Of a stretch of DNA of 64,000 nt, positions 48,535 to 56,733 are shown in pieces; the first letter of the stretch is position 1; each line of letters opens with the position of its first letter. The stretch is from positions 434,001-498,000 of the forward strand of contig NZ_FXZD01000002.1 of the NCBI RefSeq assembly GCF_900169145.1, read 5' to 3'. This DNA comes from Brevibacterium antiquum CNRZ 918 (lineage in GTDB: Bacteria; Actinomycetota; Actinomycetes; Actinomycetales; Brevibacteriaceae). A program made the translations under genes and the position numbers. The notes under the pieces are model-generated. The model was not told the origin of the DNA and did not search any database. It was given only the letters and a program-made list of their open reading frames with translations.

Positions 48535-49518
48535 TTGTCCGTTCCACTGAATATTCTCGACCTCGTCCCCATCCGCGAAGGATCTACCGCCAGCGAAGCC
48601 ATCGACACCTCGATGCAGGCCGCACGCCTGGCCGATGAGCTCGGCTACAGCCGTCTGTGGTTCGCCGAGCACCACAACACCATGGGACTGGCCGCGAGCG
48701 CGACGGCGCTGCTGATCTCCCAAGCCGCGTCGGTGACCGAGAAGATCCGTGTGGGGTCAGGCGGAGTGATGCTGCCCAACCATGCACCGCTCATGGTCGC
48801 CGAGCAGTACGGAACACTGGCCAACATTCACGGCGATCGCATCGATCTGGGGTTGGGCCGCGCGCCTGGCACCGATGGAATGACAGCGCAGGCGCTCAGC
48901 CGTTCCTCGGCTGAACCGCAGTCGTTTGCCCAGAACATCTATGACATGCAGGGCTGGTTCAGCTCCGAGGGCAAGGCTCACACGATGCCGATCGAATCCG
49001 CTGTTTCTGTCGGAACCGAGGTCCCCATCTGGGTGCTGGGGTCGACGACGAACGGTGCCGCGATCGCCGGTCAGCTGGGGCTGCCGTTCTCGCTGGCCTC
49101 ACACTTCGCACCCGACCAGATCGATGCCGCGATCCGCGTCTACCGCGAATCCTTCACCACCGAGGCTCCCACCGCACAGATCGACAAGCCCTACGTCATG
49201 GCTGGGATCAATGTGCTGGTGGCCGAGACAGACGAAGAGGCTGAGCGCGAGTTCACGACAGTGAAGCAGATGTTTGCCGACATCGGCCGCGGTCGCCGCC
49301 GTCATCTCCAGCCGCCCGTCGACCCGAGTGAACTCGCCGGTGGCGGTGAGAGCCCGATGCTTCGAATCAGCGCGGTCGGTTCACCTGAGACCGCAACCCG
49401 TCAACTGTCGGAGTTCGTCGAGCGCACCGGCGCCGACGAGCTCATCACCGTCACCTACGCCTACGAACCTGCAACGGCCGAGCGTTCCCTCAAGCTGCTC
49501 GCTGACGCCTGGTTCTGA
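48535..49518 (+). CDS. LLM-class flavin-dependent oxidoreductase (luciferase-like)
   Basis: A 327-residue single-chain luciferase-fold enzyme. Near the N-terminus SVPLNILDLVPIREGSTASE and LGYSRLWFAEHHNTMGLA are hallmarks of the LLM 'MupA/Atu3631' type group, followed by GSGGVMLPNHAPLMVAEQ and DLGLGRAPGTDG. It uses reduced FMN. I took the TTG at 48535, which gives the complete conserved N-terminus; a weak GAAGGG lies 10 bases before it. Substrate unknown. It is divergent from the marR-MFS pair, which could control it too. Confidence 0.88.
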   Translation: MSVPLNILDLVPIREGSTASEAIDTSMQAARLADELGYSRLWFAEHHNTMGLAASATALLISQAASVTEKIRVGSGGVMLPNHAPLMVAEQYGTLANIHGDRIDLGLGRAPGTDGMTAQALSRSSAEPQSFAQNIYDMQGWFSSEGKAHTMPIESAVSVGTEVPIWVLGSTTNGAAIAGQLGLPFSLASHFAPDQIDAAIRVYRESFTTEAPTAQIDKPYVMAGINVLVAETDEEAEREFTTVKQMFADIGRGRRRHLQPPVDPSELAGGGESPMLRISAVGSPETATRQLSEFVERTGADELITVTYAYEPATAERSLKLLADAWF

Positions 49519-49546
49519 AGCGGTTCGAAACTGGCGGTCTCAACCA

Positions 49547-50398
49547 TCAGCGATCCCCTCGTTGGGCACCCTTCGGATTGTCGAGGGGTGCCTGTGCCAG
49601 GGGACGGAATTCCTCCAGGCTCGCCTGTTTCGCAATGTCGGCCATCGCTTTTTTGAAGGCTGGTGATGATGGCGGATTCAGCACTAGGTGGGGCAGTTGC
49701 GGGCGGAATGAGTCCATCAGCGGTTTGAGCGGACCAGAGAGCATTGAAGCTACAACGCTGCGTTCGAACTCGACGGAGTCCGACATAAGAAACCGAACGA
49801 AGTCTGATCCGTTCTCGTAGCCATTTCGGTGGGCAAGGGGATCGAGGAGTGCACGCAGCCGGTCAAAGTCGACCTTGCCGAATGTAGTGTCTCCGAACGC
49901 GTCGGCGACTAGCGAGAGATCTTCGTGAGAGTCAATGAGATCTGCGATCGTTCTCTCTATCGTTGTGCACGGCAGACCCTCAACTATGGTGATGTCGTCG
50001 CTGGTGATCGCGCGTCGCCGGAGACGAACGTCTTCCCTCCTCGTTCGCTTTCGCGAAGTCGACACGAATTCAATCTTGTCGGGAATGAGCTGTCCGATGC
50101 CCCACAGTTCTGCGGCAGACCGATGAGTGACTGTGAATCCTGCTGGATCGTCCTCCATGCGTTCGAACGCGAAGCGATGGGGGTCAAGTGACAGCCAGGC
50201 CGCTTTAAGTGCTGAATTTTTCCCGAACGCACCCTCGGCGGTGGCGTACACACCATGAGCGAGGCGCTCAATCACACCCTGACCGGCGAGACGACTGAGC
50301 GTCAGTCTGGACACGCCCCGACGCAGGGCCTGCTGTGTTGTCAGCATGCCACCTTGCTCGGACGCGAGATCCAGCGCTACAGTTACCATCTTGGACAT
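49547..50398 (-). CDS. AbiEi-like antitoxin-domain protein without a partner toxin
   Basis: A 283-residue protein. The N-terminal winged HTH (ALDLASEQGGMLTTQQALRR, SRLTLSRLAGQGVIERLAHG, VYATAEG) and the following RTIADLIDSHEDLSLVADAF region match the type IV antitoxin AbiEi family. The nucleotidyltransferase toxin AbiEii that normally follows is absent; the neighbour is the converging luciferase-like gene 28 bases away. Base composition is less GC-rich than the flanks, hinting at transfer. The ATG at 50398 follows TACAAT by 6 bases. It may be an orphan repressor. Confidence 0.75.
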   Translation of the reverse strand: MSKMVTVALDLASEQGGMLTTQQALRRGVSRLTLSRLAGQGVIERLAHGVYATAEGAFGKNSALKAAWLSLDPHRFAFERMEDDPAGFTVTHRSAAELWGIGQLIPDKIEFVSTSRKRTRREDVRLRRRAITSDDITIVEGLPCTTIERTIADLIDSHEDLSLVADAFGDTTFGKVDFDRLRALLDPLAHRNGYENGSDFVRFLMSDSVEFERSVVASMLSGPLKPLMDSFRPQLPHLVLNPPSSPAFKKAMADIAKQASLEEFRPLAQAPLDNPKGAQRGDR

Positions 50399-50404
50399 AC
50401 ACCA

Positions 50405-50424
50405 ATTGTATCTCATATAGATAC
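50405..50424. promoter_or_regulatory. Autoregulatory operator and -10 box of the AbiEi-like gene
   Basis: A perfect GTATCT-CATAT-AGATAC inverted repeat (50408-50424) overlaps the minus-strand -10 TACAAT (50405-50410). This is the arrangement expected for self-repression by an AbiEi-type HTH protein. Confidence 0.6.
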
Positions 50425-50440
50425 TTTCGGTGCATATGCC

Positions 50441-51394
50441 TCACTCCACCAGCCGCACATGCGCAGCCAGACCGGCATCCTCTTCGGCCAGTACCCTCGC
50501 GGTCGAGAGGATCGTTGTCTCCATCGCCGAGGCGGCCCTGGTCGGCCGTACGTCCGCTCGGGTGGCGAGGCTGACCGTGCGTGACAGGCTCGGCTCCAGC
50601 AGCTGTGCCGAGGTCAGCCGGGGGCGGTCGACGAGGACCATGGCCGGGACGATCGCGACCCCGAGTCCGCGTTCGACGAAGCGCAGCACTGCGTCCATCT
50701 CGGCTCCCTCGACGACGATGTTCGGCGCCAGGCCCGCAGCATCGAAAGCCGCCGAGGTGGCTTCGCGCAGATCGTATCCGTGATGGAACAGCACCTGGGG
50801 GAGTGCGGCAACGTCCCCCAGAGTCACCGTGTCACCGGGCAGAAACTCAGCACCGCCCCGAGGTGACTCTGCCGCGGCGATGACCACCAGGTCCTCACTG
50901 AGCACCCCCTGCATCCGCAGCCGCGGCATCTGCGCACTCGGAGAGTGTGTTCGTGTGATCAAGGCAAGGTCGAGTTCCCCGGCGCCCAGCGCCTCGATGA
51001 GTTCCCGCGAGCCTTTCTCCACGAGCTCGAGCTCGACCCCGGGATGCTCATGATGGAAACCGCTGATCGCCTCGGCGACCAAGCTGACGCACAGCGTCGG
51101 GGTCGCACCCAGGCGGATGCGACCCTTGCGCAGTCCGGCGAGCTCATCCATGTCACGGCGGACCGCCTCGGCGTCGGCGAGCATTCGTCGGGCGCTCGGC
51201 AGTAGAGTCTCGCCCGCGGCGGTGAGACTGATGTGTCCATGGGCGCGATGGAAGAGCTCGGAGCCGAGCTCCTTCTCCAGCGTCGAAATCTGCCGACTCA
51301 GCGACGGTTGTGCCAGGTGAAGTGTGGCGGCGGCCTTCGTGAAATGACCGGTGTTGGCGACCTCGACGAAGCTCGCGAGCTGTTCCAAATTCAT
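50441..51394 (-). CDS. LysR-family transcriptional regulator
   Basis: A 317-residue protein with an N-terminal HTH (MNLEQLASFVEVANTGHFTK, AAATLHLAQPSLSRQISTLE) and a C-terminal effector domain with FHHEHPGVELELVEKGSRE. It is divergent from the flavoprotein gene at 51472 and most likely regulates it. TACGCT lies 6 bases before the ATG at 51394, while an ATG at 51400 would be inside this promoter geometry; both are possible. The short, 46-base gap to the AbiEi-like gene holds nothing else. Confidence 0.9.
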   Translation of the reverse strand: MNLEQLASFVEVANTGHFTKAAATLHLAQPSLSRQISTLEKELGSELFHRAHGHISLTAAGETLLPSARRMLADAEAVRRDMDELAGLRKGRIRLGATPTLCVSLVAEAISGFHHEHPGVELELVEKGSRELIEALGAGELDLALITRTHSPSAQMPRLRMQGVLSEDLVVIAAAESPRGGAEFLPGDTVTLGDVAALPQVLFHHGYDLREATSAAFDAAGLAPNIVVEGAEMDAVLRFVERGLGVAIVPAMVLVDRPRLTSAQLLEPSLSRTVSLATRADVRPTRAASAMETTILSTARVLAEEDAGLAAHVRLVE

Positions 51395-51398
51395 ACCC

Positions 51399-51413
51399 AT
51401 AGCGTATCGCTAT
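51399..51413. promoter_or_regulatory. LysR-type T-N11-A operator
   Basis: ATAGCG-TAT-CGCTAT is a perfect dyad containing the T-N11-A spacing of LysR sites. It overlaps the regulator's own -10 box and lies 22 bases before the TTGGAC of the divergent flavoprotein promoter. Confidence 0.65.
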
Positions 51414-51434
51414 CGAGTTGAGCGAAACAATGCA

Positions 51435-51464
51435 TTGGACGCATGAAGTGTCCGAGCCTAGCGT
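51435..51464 (+). promoter_or_regulatory. Promoter of the flavoprotein gene, leaderless
   Basis: TTGGAC (51435-51440), 18 bases, TAGCGT (51459-51464), then 7 bases to the ATG at 51472. Confidence 0.65.
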
Positions 51465-51471
51465 GGAATAC

Positions 51472-53229
51472 ATGAACTCCACACAGGGAAATGCCCACGC
51501 ACACGAACACACGATCTCCACCTCGGTGCTGGTCATCGGCACCGGCGGATCCGGCCTGCGCGCCTCGATCGAGGTCGCCGAATCCGGCACCGACGTCCTC
51601 GCCGTCGGCAAGCGACCCAAGGACGACGCGCACACCTCGCTGGCCGCCGGCGGCATCAACGCGGCCCTGGCCACGATGGACCCCGACGACTCCTGGCAGC
51701 AGCACGCAGCCGACACGATCAAGGAATCCTATGACCTCGCCAACCCCCGCACCGTCGAAATCGTCACCCAGGGAGCCGAACAGGGAATCGCTGACCTGGA
51801 GCGATACGGAATGGACTTCGCGAAGGAGGACGACGGTCGGATCTCGCAGCGCTTCTTCGGCGCCCACACCTGGCGTCGCACCGCTTTCGCCGGCGATTAC
51901 ACGGGACTTGAAATCCAGCGCACCCTCATTCATCGTGCCGAGGCCCTGAACGTCCCCATCCTCGACCGCGTCTACATCACCAAACTCCTCGTCGCCGATG
52001 GCCGCGTCTTCGGTGCCTTCGGCTTCGACATCGTCGACGGCTCCCGGTACCGCATCCATGCCGACGCGGTCATCCTCGCCGCCGGCGGGCACAACCGGAT
52101 CTGGCGCCGCACCTCGTCTCGCCGCGACGAGAACACCGGCGACTCCTTCCGACTGGCCGTCGAAGCCGGAGCTCGCCTGCGCGACGCCGAACTCGTCCAG
52201 TTCCACCCCTCGGGCATCATCGAACCCGAGAATGCCGCCGGAACCCTGGTCTCCGAGGCTGCCCGCGGTGAGGGCGGCATCCTGCGCAACGGACTGGGGG
52301 AGCGGTTCATGGAACGCTACGACCCCGAACGCATGGAACTCTCCACCCGCGACCGCGTGGCCCTGGCCGCCTACACCGAGATCGCAGAGGGCCGCGGCAC
52401 CGAAAACGGCGGTGTCTGGCTCGACGTCTCTCACCTGCCGCGCGAGACCATCATGAACCGCCTGCCGCGCGTGTTCCAGACGATGATGGAGACGCAGATG
52501 CTCGACATCACCCAGTCACCGATCGAGATCGCCCCGACCGCGCACTACTCGATGGGCGGGGTGTGGGTCGACCCAGTCGAGCACAGCACCGACGTCGAGG
52601 GACTGTGGGCCATCGGCGAGGCCTCGTCCGGGCTGCACGGGGCCAACCGCCTCGGCGGCAATTCCCTCATCGAGCTCCTCGTCTTCGGTCGTATCGTCGG
52701 CCAGTCCGCCATCGCGTACTCGTCTGATCTGGGTGCGCAGGTGCGGTCGCAGTCTGCCATCGCCGAGGCGCGGGCTGAGATCGATGATCTCCTGTCCTCC
52801 GAAGGGACGGAGAACGTCCGCGCCCTGCAGCGCGAGATCCGCAACCTCATGACCGAGCACGCCGGCGTCGTCCGTGACGAGGCCGGGCTGCTGGCAGGAC
52901 TCGAGAAGCTTGCGTCGATCGAGGCGCGCATGAGCGAGGTGGGCATCCACCCCGACATCGCCGGCTACTCCGACCTCTCGCATGCCTTCGATCTCAAGTC
53001 TTCGGCACTGGCGGCCCGAGCGACGCTGGAATGCGCGCTTGAGCGTCGCGAGACCCGCGGCTGCCACAACCGCAGCGATTACCCCGAGCAGGATGAGAAG
53101 CTGCAGGTCAACCTCGTCTGGTCACCTTCGACCGGGGTTGTGAAGGAGAGCATCCCGGCAGTCGATCCCGAGGTCGCCGAGCTCATGCGCCACGAGGAGA
53201 TCAGCCAGGTCGGCAAGCTCGTGGAGTGA
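51472..53229 (+). CDS. FAD-binding fumarate reductase/succinate dehydrogenase-type flavoprotein
   Basis: A 585-residue flavoprotein. It has the Rossmann motif VLVIGTGGSGLRASIEVAES, SLAAGGINAAL, the flavin-domain HPSGI/ARGEGG motifs (VQFHPSGIIEPE, SEAARGEGGILRNGLGERFM) and the conserved HYSMGG and GLHGANRLGGNSLIELLVFG. It could act as a fumarate reductase, succinate dehydrogenase or aspartate-oxidase-like enzyme, but no iron-sulfur or membrane subunits are adjacent. So it probably oxidises a specific compound under control of the divergent LysR. The start is set by the leaderless promoter. Confidence 0.88.
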   Translation: MNSTQGNAHAHEHTISTSVLVIGTGGSGLRASIEVAESGTDVLAVGKRPKDDAHTSLAAGGINAALATMDPDDSWQQHAADTIKESYDLANPRTVEIVTQGAEQGIADLERYGMDFAKEDDGRISQRFFGAHTWRRTAFAGDYTGLEIQRTLIHRAEALNVPILDRVYITKLLVADGRVFGAFGFDIVDGSRYRIHADAVILAAGGHNRIWRRTSSRRDENTGDSFRLAVEAGARLRDAELVQFHPSGIIEPENAAGTLVSEAARGEGGILRNGLGERFMERYDPERMELSTRDRVALAAYTEIAEGRGTENGGVWLDVSHLPRETIMNRLPRVFQTMMETQMLDITQSPIEIAPTAHYSMGGVWVDPVEHSTDVEGLWAIGEASSGLHGANRLGGNSLIELLVFGRIVGQSAIAYSSDLGAQVRSQSAIAEARAEIDDLLSSEGTENVRALQREIRNLMTEHAGVVRDEAGLLAGLEKLASIEARMSEVGIHPDIAGYSDLSHAFDLKSSALAARATLECALERRETRGCHNRSDYPEQDEKLQVNLVWSPSTGVVKESIPAVDPEVAELMRHEEISQVGKLVE

Positions 53230-53263
53230 AGCAGCAGTGGAGTGAGACGGCGTTCCTCGGGCC

Positions 53264-53301
53264 GCGAGCTCACCGCCAGAGCTGTCAGGCGGTGAGCTCG
53301 C
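53264..53301. terminator. Palindromic terminator overlapping the end of a converging gene
   Basis: GCGAGCTCACCGCC (53264-53277) pairs with GGCGGTGAGCTCGC (53288-53301) around a 10-base loop. The right arm encodes the last residues of the minus-strand gene. Confidence 0.7.
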
Positions 53302-53581
53302 GCTTCCAATCCCCGACAAGGCTGATCAGGGTGAAACCTGTGAGGAAGGCCGGGAAAGTGGCTAAGAGCCCGAGCCCAACGATCTCAAGGTTGGTGTCGG
53401 CGGTGTCTCTGACGAGAAGAGCTCCGGTCACCGCCAGTGCAGTGGCTCCCCACGCGGTTCCCACGACCGCGCCCGGAACTCGAGGCAATGCCTTCGACAG
53501 CATTCCGGTGATGAGGCTGAGGGTGATGGCGCTCCAGATAACTGATTCCACGTTGATCACACCACCGAATGCCCAGCTCAT
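53285..53581 (-). CDS. Small three-helix membrane protein
   Basis: A 98-residue hydrophobic protein (MSWAFGGVINVESVIWSAIT onward) with about three membrane segments ending GDWKRELTA. I recognise no family. The start at 53581 is tentative: a GAGGAGA lies rather far (13 bases) upstream, and the frame remains open to 53686. Its 3' end overlaps the terminator palindrome shared with the converging flavoprotein gene. Confidence 0.55.
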   Translation of the reverse strand: MSWAFGGVINVESVIWSAITLSLITGMLSKALPRVPGAVVGTAWGATALAVTGALLVRDTADTNLEIVGLGLLATFPAFLTGFTLISLVGDWKRELTA

Positions 53582-53760
53582 GGGTGCCCGGAAATCTCCT
53601 CTGCAATTGTGCTCGACGTTGAGCGCGGAATAGCGCCGAGGACTACAATAACTGACAAGGATCGTTGAGTAAAAAATGTCTCGCATTCTGTATTGACTGC
53701 GTTACCGGTATTACCGGCGTTGTCCACAGTGCCTACGAGTTCCGAGTTCTTGAACGACAC

Positions 53761-53961
53761 CTAGACCATGATGTCGAGACAGGCCAGGATCGTCTCATCG
53801 GCGAGCACATCGACGGAGACGACCCTGCCATATGCGAACCGGAACCAGTAGATTGCCCGAGGAGCGCCATCGCTCGACACTGAATAGTCCGTGACCGCAC
53901 CGCTCGATGTCTGATCCTCCGACGAGCCTTCCCAGCGCAGGTCTTCGCTCTGGCCGCCCAT
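53761..53961 (-). pseudogene. Remnant of an ECF sigma factor C-terminal extension (tentative)
   Basis: Only about 40 residues look authentic: APRAIYWFRFAYGRVVSVDV then LADETILACLDIMV and a stop. This resembles the end of SigJ/ECF41-type sigma factors, whose SnoaL-like extension typically closes with DGRI-V-x-D-V-x-ADPERL-x-LD. No sigma-2 or sigma-4 region remains upstream. The sequence beyond about 53900 turns into non-matching codons where the opposite remnant begins. Confidence 0.45.
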
Positions 53962-54618
53962 GCGAGGGAAGTCGCCGAGGTGTTCCGGTCGATGGCAGCG
54001 AGCGCGCCGGATAATCTGAACCTGTGGCTGGAGCTCCTCAGTTTCCCCGGCGCCGATCCGATGGTAGCGATCGACTCAACCTGCATCGGATCCGACGCTG
54101 AGGCCCGCAGCCTGATGCGCGCGAGCGATGCATTGCCGACACCGCTCTCTGACACTCGCGCACCGATGAGCGTTGCGGATCTGGGAACCATCACCGCCGA
54201 ACCGACCGACCCTGTTCCCGGCAGCTCCCGCGCGGAGCTGCTCACCTCACTCGACGACTCAGCCCTCGACGCACTGCTCGAGACGCCCATCGATCCGCTG
54301 CTATCGGTGCAGGTCAGGCACCTCGGCGGGGCGCTCGCGCGAGCAACCGACAATCCGCACGGGGCATTGAGTGAACAGTTCAGTGTCTACATGTTCGGAC
54401 TGCCCGCCACCGAGGAGGCCGCTGAGCCCATCACGAAGAAGCAGGCAGATCTGGCGCGGACTCTGCCGACGACCGGACGCAAGCCCGTGACGTTTCTCAA
54501 CCCTAGCGAGAGCCTCGCGGATGCACTGCCCGAAGAATTGCTGCTGCGGCTGCGCCGGCTCAAGAATGAGCGGGACCCGGCCGGGATCTTCCGCGGGAAC
54601 TTCAGCACCTTCGGGTGA
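53884..54618 (+). pseudogene. Remnant of an FAD-dependent oxidoreductase (C-terminal/BBE part)
   Basis: The open frame from 53884 gives about 244 residues. From about 53926 it reads like the C-terminal half of a PCMH-type FAD oxidoreductase: AREVAEVFRSMAASAPDNLN, LWLELLSFPG, ARATDNPHGALSEQFSVYM, and the closing berberine-bridge-like LPEELLLRLRRLKNERDPAG, IFRGNF. The N-terminal FAD-binding domain is absent and no start with a ribosome site exists, so the gene is probably dead. A GTG at 53980 could start a 212-residue fragment. Confidence 0.6.
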
Positions 54619-54648
54619 TAGGTGCATCGATGACTGATGCATCTATCA
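54616..54648. promoter_or_regulatory. GntR-type operator
   Basis: TGATAGGTGCATC (54616-54628) and GATGCATCTATCA (54636-54648) are a 13-bp inverted repeat matching at 12 positions. A further half-site-like TGCATCTGATAG follows at 54654-54665, just before the gntR start at 54675. Confidence 0.65.
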
Positions 54649-54674
54649 ATGTATGCATCTGATAGAGTGGAGCA

Positions 54675-55346
54675 ATGAAAGACCTGCTGACGCTCCCGTG
54701 GGAGACCACCGACGATGCTTCCCCGATCGCTGCGCGGATGGCTGCGTGGGCCGCCCGCGAGATCATCGAGCAGCGCTACGAGCCCGGCCAACTCCTCACC
54801 GAGGCTGAGCTCGCCGAGGCTCAGAGGGCCAGTCGCACACCGGCTCGGGAGGCGATGCTCCAACTCGAGCGCTGGAGGCTGGTCCGGCTCGTGCCGAAGA
54901 AGGGCGCGATCGTGACCACGGTGACCCGGCAGGAGCGCCGCGACCTGCTTGCGGTGCGCGCCATGTTCGAAACCGACGCCGTCCAGGCATTCACTCTCGA
55001 CAGCGACTTCGCGCCGCTGGCGGCAGACCTGCGCACGCTCCTCGATCGGCAGCAGAAGGCTCTGGATGCCAGTCATCCACTCGACTTCGCCAGTGCCGAC
55101 TACGCCTTCCACTCCCGCATCATCCGCAGCGGCGGCAACAGCATTGTCGAGGAGATGCTGACCACGATGGGCCCGCGCTTGGCCCGCCTGACCTACCAAG
55201 TGGTCATCGATCAGCCCAGTTCGCTGCACACCCTCTTCGACGAGCATGCCGAGCTCACCGATCTCGCAGAACGCGGTGAGGCCAAGGATTTCGGAAAGGT
55301 CGTGCGCGAGCACATTCAGTCCTCCCACTTCCCCGAGAACCAGTGA
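54675..55346 (+). CDS. GntR-family transcriptional regulator (FCD domain)
   Basis: A 223-residue FadR-subfamily regulator. The N-terminal winged HTH includes AAREIIEQRYEPGQLLTEAE, LAEAQRASRTPAREAMLQLE and RWRLVRLVPKKGAIVTTVT; the all-helical FCD domain follows, with DYAFHSRIIRSGGNSIVEEM. A GGAG ribosome site precedes the ATG. The stop overlaps the GTG start of the MFS gene (GTGA), so it controls a transporter, probably for an organic acid, and itself through the upstream operator. Confidence 0.92.
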   Translation: MKDLLTLPWETTDDASPIAARMAAWAAREIIEQRYEPGQLLTEAELAEAQRASRTPAREAMLQLERWRLVRLVPKKGAIVTTVTRQERRDLLAVRAMFETDAVQAFTLDSDFAPLAADLRTLLDRQQKALDASHPLDFASADYAFHSRIIRSGGNSIVEEMLTTMGPRLARLTYQVVIDQPSSLHTLFDEHAELTDLAERGEAKDFGKVVREHIQSSHFPENQ

Positions 55347-56647
55347 CATCGGAAACCGCAGCACTCAACCCAGAATCGCCAGCAATGACTTCAGAACCCG
55401 CAACTGAAACAGCAGACCACCAGATCGCAACGACAATCTCTCACTCCGCAACAACAGTGCCCCAACGCAGAGCTTGGCTTCGCGTCGTCCCCGCAATGTT
55501 CCTGCTCGCCTGGGGCGGCAACCACTTCACCCCGCTCGTGCACATGTACGAAGAGGACGGCGGCTACGCGGTCTGGCAGGCGAACCTCCTTCTGGGCATG
55601 TACGTCGGGGGACTGATACCGGGACTCCTGGTCGCCTCGGCGCTCTCGGATCGCCGAGGACGCAAGCCGATCCTCGTTGCCGGTATGATCGCCGCAATCG
55701 TTGGCAGCGTCCTTCTGGGGCTCGGCTTCGATCTCTTCTGGCTGCTGTGCGTGGGCCGCGTACTCGCCGGGATCGGCGTGGGAGTGGCCATGTCGGTGGG
55801 CACGAGCTGGATCAAGGAACTCTCGTCACCACCGTTTGACCACAAGGCCGGAATCACCGCCGGCGCTCGCCGCCCGGCATTGACACTGACTGTGGGATTC
55901 GCCATCGGTGCCGCGGTCACCGGCTGCCTGGCGCAGTGGGGACCGATGCCCGAAACGATTCCCTACGCGGTCCACGGGCTGCTGTCCGTCGTGGCGCTGT
56001 TCATCGTGTTCACCGCGCCAGAGACCCTGACGAAGGAACGCCGGTCGGCTCAGCACTGGTGGCGGGGCCTGCGGATACCGCTGGTCGGCCATCGCACCTT
56101 CATCCGCCTCATCATCCCAGCCGCACCGTGGGTCTTCGCCGCCGCAGGCGTTGCCTATGCGGTCATGCCCGCTCTGGTCCAGGAGGAGTTGGGGGAGTGG
56201 ACGACCCTGTTCGCGACCGTGCTGACCGTCGTCACCCTGGGCGCCGGCGCACTGGTGCAGAACCTCGTCCCACGCATCAACAGGTGGACGGGCGGACGTG
56301 CGCTGGTCGTCGGACTCACGCTCATGACACTCGGCATGGGCCTTGCAGTCGTCGCGGCGCTCGCAGCTGATCCGATCATGGCCTTCGTCGTCGCCATCGT
56401 CCTCGGCATCGCCTACGGCATCTGCGTGGTGGCAGGACTCGTCATCGTCCAGGCCATCGCGGAACCGAAGGACCTCGCAGGAATCACCGGCGTCTACTAT
56501 TCGCTGGCCTACTCCGGATTCCTGCTGCCCACGGTGCTCGCCGCCCTGCTGCCCGTCATGCCCTACAGCATCTCGCTTGGAGCAGTCGCAGTGATCTGTC
56601 TGCTCAGCCTCTCCGTAGTGTCGCTGGCGTCGAGGGCTCGCGCTTAA
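55343..56647 (+). CDS. MFS transporter
   Basis: A 434-residue, 12-helix transporter. After a polar N-terminus of about 45 residues, VVPAMFLLAWGGNHFTPLVH starts helix 1; motif A-like SALSDRRGRKPILVAGMIAA lies between helices 2 and 3. The GTG start overlaps the gntR stop by 4 bases. A second start at ATG 55385 is possible and would remove part of the polar N-terminus. The substrate is unknown; uptake or export of the GntR ligand is the simplest reading. Confidence 0.88.
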   Translation: MTSETAALNPESPAMTSEPATETADHQIATTISHSATTVPQRRAWLRVVPAMFLLAWGGNHFTPLVHMYEEDGGYAVWQANLLLGMYVGGLIPGLLVASALSDRRGRKPILVAGMIAAIVGSVLLGLGFDLFWLLCVGRVLAGIGVGVAMSVGTSWIKELSSPPFDHKAGITAGARRPALTLTVGFAIGAAVTGCLAQWGPMPETIPYAVHGLLSVVALFIVFTAPETLTKERRSAQHWWRGLRIPLVGHRTFIRLIIPAAPWVFAAAGVAYAVMPALVQEELGEWTTLFATVLTVVTLGAGALVQNLVPRINRWTGGRALVVGLTLMTLGMGLAVVAALAADPIMAFVVAIVLGIAYGICVVAGLVIVQAIAEPKDLAGITGVYYSLAYSGFLLPTVLAALLPVMPYSISLGAVAVICLLSLSVVSLASRARA

Positions 56648-56733
56648 CGCCCTTGCGTCCCTCGCGACAGACAGCGGCGCGAACACCATTCGATCAGCCG
56701 CGGCAATTAGGCTATGAGAATGGAGGTGACAGT

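Noticed and set aside
50255-50584. 109-codon plus-strand ORF between the AbiEi-like and LysR genes, tested as a missing toxin
   Set aside because: It overlaps the 5' coding part of the AbiEi-like gene and the 3' part of the LysR gene in antisense and has no nucleotidyltransferase motif.
53733-54353. 206-codon minus-strand ORF across the deletion scar
   Set aside because: It lies opposite the recognisable BBE-like C-terminal remnant and has Ser/Arg/Ala-rich shadow composition.
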